64,000 nucleotides of DNA, from contig AP022133.1 of the NCBI GenBank assembly GCA_014169315.1, positions 2,480,001 to 2,544,000 on the forward strand, read 5' to 3'. Both the position numbers and the translations under genes were made by a program. This document shows, piece after piece, positions 62,880 through 64,000 of the stretch (positions are counted from its first letter, which is position 1; the number at the start of each line of letters is the position of its first letter). The notes beneath the pieces were generated by a model, which saw only the letters and a program-made list of their open reading frames with translations, searched no databases and was not told the DNA's origin. Origin of the DNA: Enterobacter cloacae (GTDB lineage: Bacteria; Pseudomonadota; Gammaproteobacteria; Enterobacterales; Enterobacteriaceae).

Positions 62880-63623
62880 ATGCACAAAACCGCCAGGCAA
62901 AAATATGTCATTGATATTCTGAGTGAACAGGGCCAAGCCAGTATTACTGAGCTTGCAGAAAAGCTGCAGGTTTCTGCTGATACTATCCGCCGTGATTTGA
63001 CCGACCTCGAAAAACAGGGTCTGGCACAGAAGAACCACGGCGGGGCTATCGCGCTTAATCTCCCGGCAATGGATCGCCAGGGCAGAAATACGCTGCTGCC
63101 TGAAACCAAGCAACGTCTGGGAAAACGGGTGGCGGAAAGCGTCCCTGCCGGGTCGACGCTGTTTCTGGATGCCGGCAGCACGGTGATGGCGGTTGCGCGT
63201 TTTCTTAAGGGGCCATTGACGGTGATCACCCCCTCGCTGGATATCGCGCAGCATTTTAGCGACCGGGAAGATATCGGGCTGATCCTGCTCGGCGGAAAAT
63301 GGGATCAGAAGCAGCGCCTGTTTGCCGGTAGCGCCACGCTATCCCTGCTGTCCCGCTACCGGGCGGACATTGCTATCCTCGGCGCGTGCGCCATTCACGC
63401 CCGGCTCGGCCTGAGCGCCAGCACAGAAGCCGATGCGGAAGTCAAACGAGCCATGCTGGCGGCAAGCCATGAACACTGGATCGTCGCCGACCATTTGAAA
63501 TTAAACCACTGTGAACCGCATCTGGTTTGCGGGTTATCCGACATTCATCAACTGTTTTTAGACCGTCCCTGGGCTGAAGCCGGGGATACTGACGCATTGC
63601 AAATCACCCTTGCAGACGCGTAA
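62880..63623 (+). CDS. DeoR-family regulator
   Basis: 247 residues. N-terminal HTH RQKYVIDILSEQGQASITELAEKLQVSADTIRRDLTDLEKQGLAQKNHGGAI (residues 6-57, full DeoR signature) and a sugar-phosphate-binding domain (LFLDAGSTVMAVARFL near 96, GLSASTEADAEVKRAMLAAS near 180). The ATG at 62880 gives the family length. The oxidoreductase gene 16 bases downstream is probably its cotranscribed target, suggesting a sugar or polyol pathway. Confidence 0.9.
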   Translation: MHKTARQKYVIDILSEQGQASITELAEKLQVSADTIRRDLTDLEKQGLAQKNHGGAIALNLPAMDRQGRNTLLPETKQRLGKRVAESVPAGSTLFLDAGSTVMAVARFLKGPLTVITPSLDIAQHFSDREDIGLILLGGKWDQKQRLFAGSATLSLLSRYRADIAILGACAIHARLGLSASTEADAEVKRAMLAASHEHWIVADHLKLNHCEPHLVCGLSDIHQLFLDRPWAEAGDTDALQITLADA

Positions 63624-63639
63624 TAACGTGGAGAAGGTC

Positions 63640-64000
63640 ATGAATAAAATGAAGACAATTAACATTGCACTGATCGGGTATGGATTTGTGGGTAAAACCT
63701 TCCATGCTCCGCTGATCCAGTCGGTTGAAGGACTTAAGCTGGCGGTGGTTTCTTCTCGCGATGAAGAAAAGGTCAAACGTGATATCCCGGATGCGACCGT
63801 TGTGGCGTCCCCCGAAGAGGCAATCCAGCATCCGGATGTTGACCTGGTGGTAATAGCCTCCCCTAACGCAACTCATGCGCCGCTGGCGACGCTTGCCCTC
63901 AACTCAGGCAAACATGTGGTGGTGGATAAACCATTCACCCTTGATATGCAGGAAGCACGCGACCTGATTGCCCTGGCTGATGAAAAGCAGCTGCTGCTCT
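63640..64000 (+). CDS. ydgJ: Gfo/Idh/MocA oxidoreductase, YdgJ-like (3' end outside window)
   Basis: First 120 codons visible. Rossmann NAD(P) site NIALIGYGFVGKTFHAPLIQ, then VVIASPNATHAPLATLALNSGKHVVVDKPF with the EKP-type catalytic lysine motif (here VDKP). Very like E. coli YdgJ at the N-terminus. GGAG lies 7 bases upstream. Likely cotranscribed with the DeoR gene. In E. coli ydgJ is elsewhere and lacks this regulator, so the orthologue name is provisional. Confidence 0.8.
   Translation, partial: MNKMKTINIALIGYGFVGKTFHAPLIQSVEGLKLAVVSSRDEEKVKRDIPDATVVASPEEAIQHPDVDLVVIASPNATHAPLATLALNSGKHVVVDKPFTLDMQEARDLIALADEKQLLL

Noticed and set aside
62738..63229. N-terminal extension of frmR
   Set aside because: It would run through the operator and antisense to the DeoR gene; FrmR is 91 residues with catalytic Pro2.

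Overview
The window is a chromosomal segment from a member of the Enterobacteriaceae. The gene order fdnGHI-yddG-porin-smvA/smvR-narU-narZYWV-nat-yddH matches the E. coli/Salmonella nitrate-respiration region, and the porin-GFA protein-smvA-TetR part matches Salmonella rather than E. coli K-12. The extra genes (second EF-G, second Kup, PPK2, 2-hydroxycarboxylate transporter, S-cysteine-type operon) fit an Enterobacter, Lelliottia or Leclercia-like genome. The genus is inferred; no rRNA or tRNA gene is present to confirm it.

Layout. 1-3833: LysR regulator (cut by the window edge), periplasmic beta-lactamase-fold protein, sra and NAD-malic enzyme maeA. 3834-6921: AT-rich accessory island with a PAAR-domain effector and a small membrane protein that looks like its immunity partner, bracketed by two copies of a short palindromic repeat. 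6922-11022: ABC-F ATPase preceded by two tiny leader ORFs, araJ, and a PPK2-type polyphosphate kinase. 11104-15696: selenocysteine formate dehydrogenase-N (fdnGHI). 15918-21264: yddG exporter, OmpD-type porin, GFA protein, smvA/smvR efflux pair. 21475-29568: narU (broken by an inferred 13-base deletion) and the nitrate reductase Z operon. Formate dehydrogenase-N and nitrate reductase together form a proton-motive formate-to-nitrate respiratory chain. 29871-37788: lone alpha/beta hydrolase, nat, yddH, Kup paralogue, second EF-G with a divergent ArsR regulator, and an unrecognised gene. 37905-42318: malate module (2HCT symporter, AEC permease, second NAD-malic enzyme). 42360-49918: pptA, GST, and a seven-gene operon (two flavin monooxygenases, M20 amidohydrolase, GNAT, amino-acid ABC transporter) resembling S-alkyl-cysteine salvage operons of Bacillus. 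50379-56220: Aer-like receptor, cupin, LysR, aldo/keto reductase, ansP. 56226-59442: a nested mobile structure, with 195-base inverted arms enclosing an IS3-family element that is itself interrupted by IS30. 59456-64000: MCP, frmA/frmR formaldehyde detoxification, DeoR regulator and the start of a ydgJ-like oxidoreductase.

The points most worth a second look are the inverted-repeat element at 56248-59422, the EF-G paralogue lacking the redox-sensitive cysteine, the PAAR effector/immunity pair, the leader ORFs before the ABC-F gene, the sulfur-amino-acid operon, and the narU deletion, which removes the substrate-binding arginine codon.
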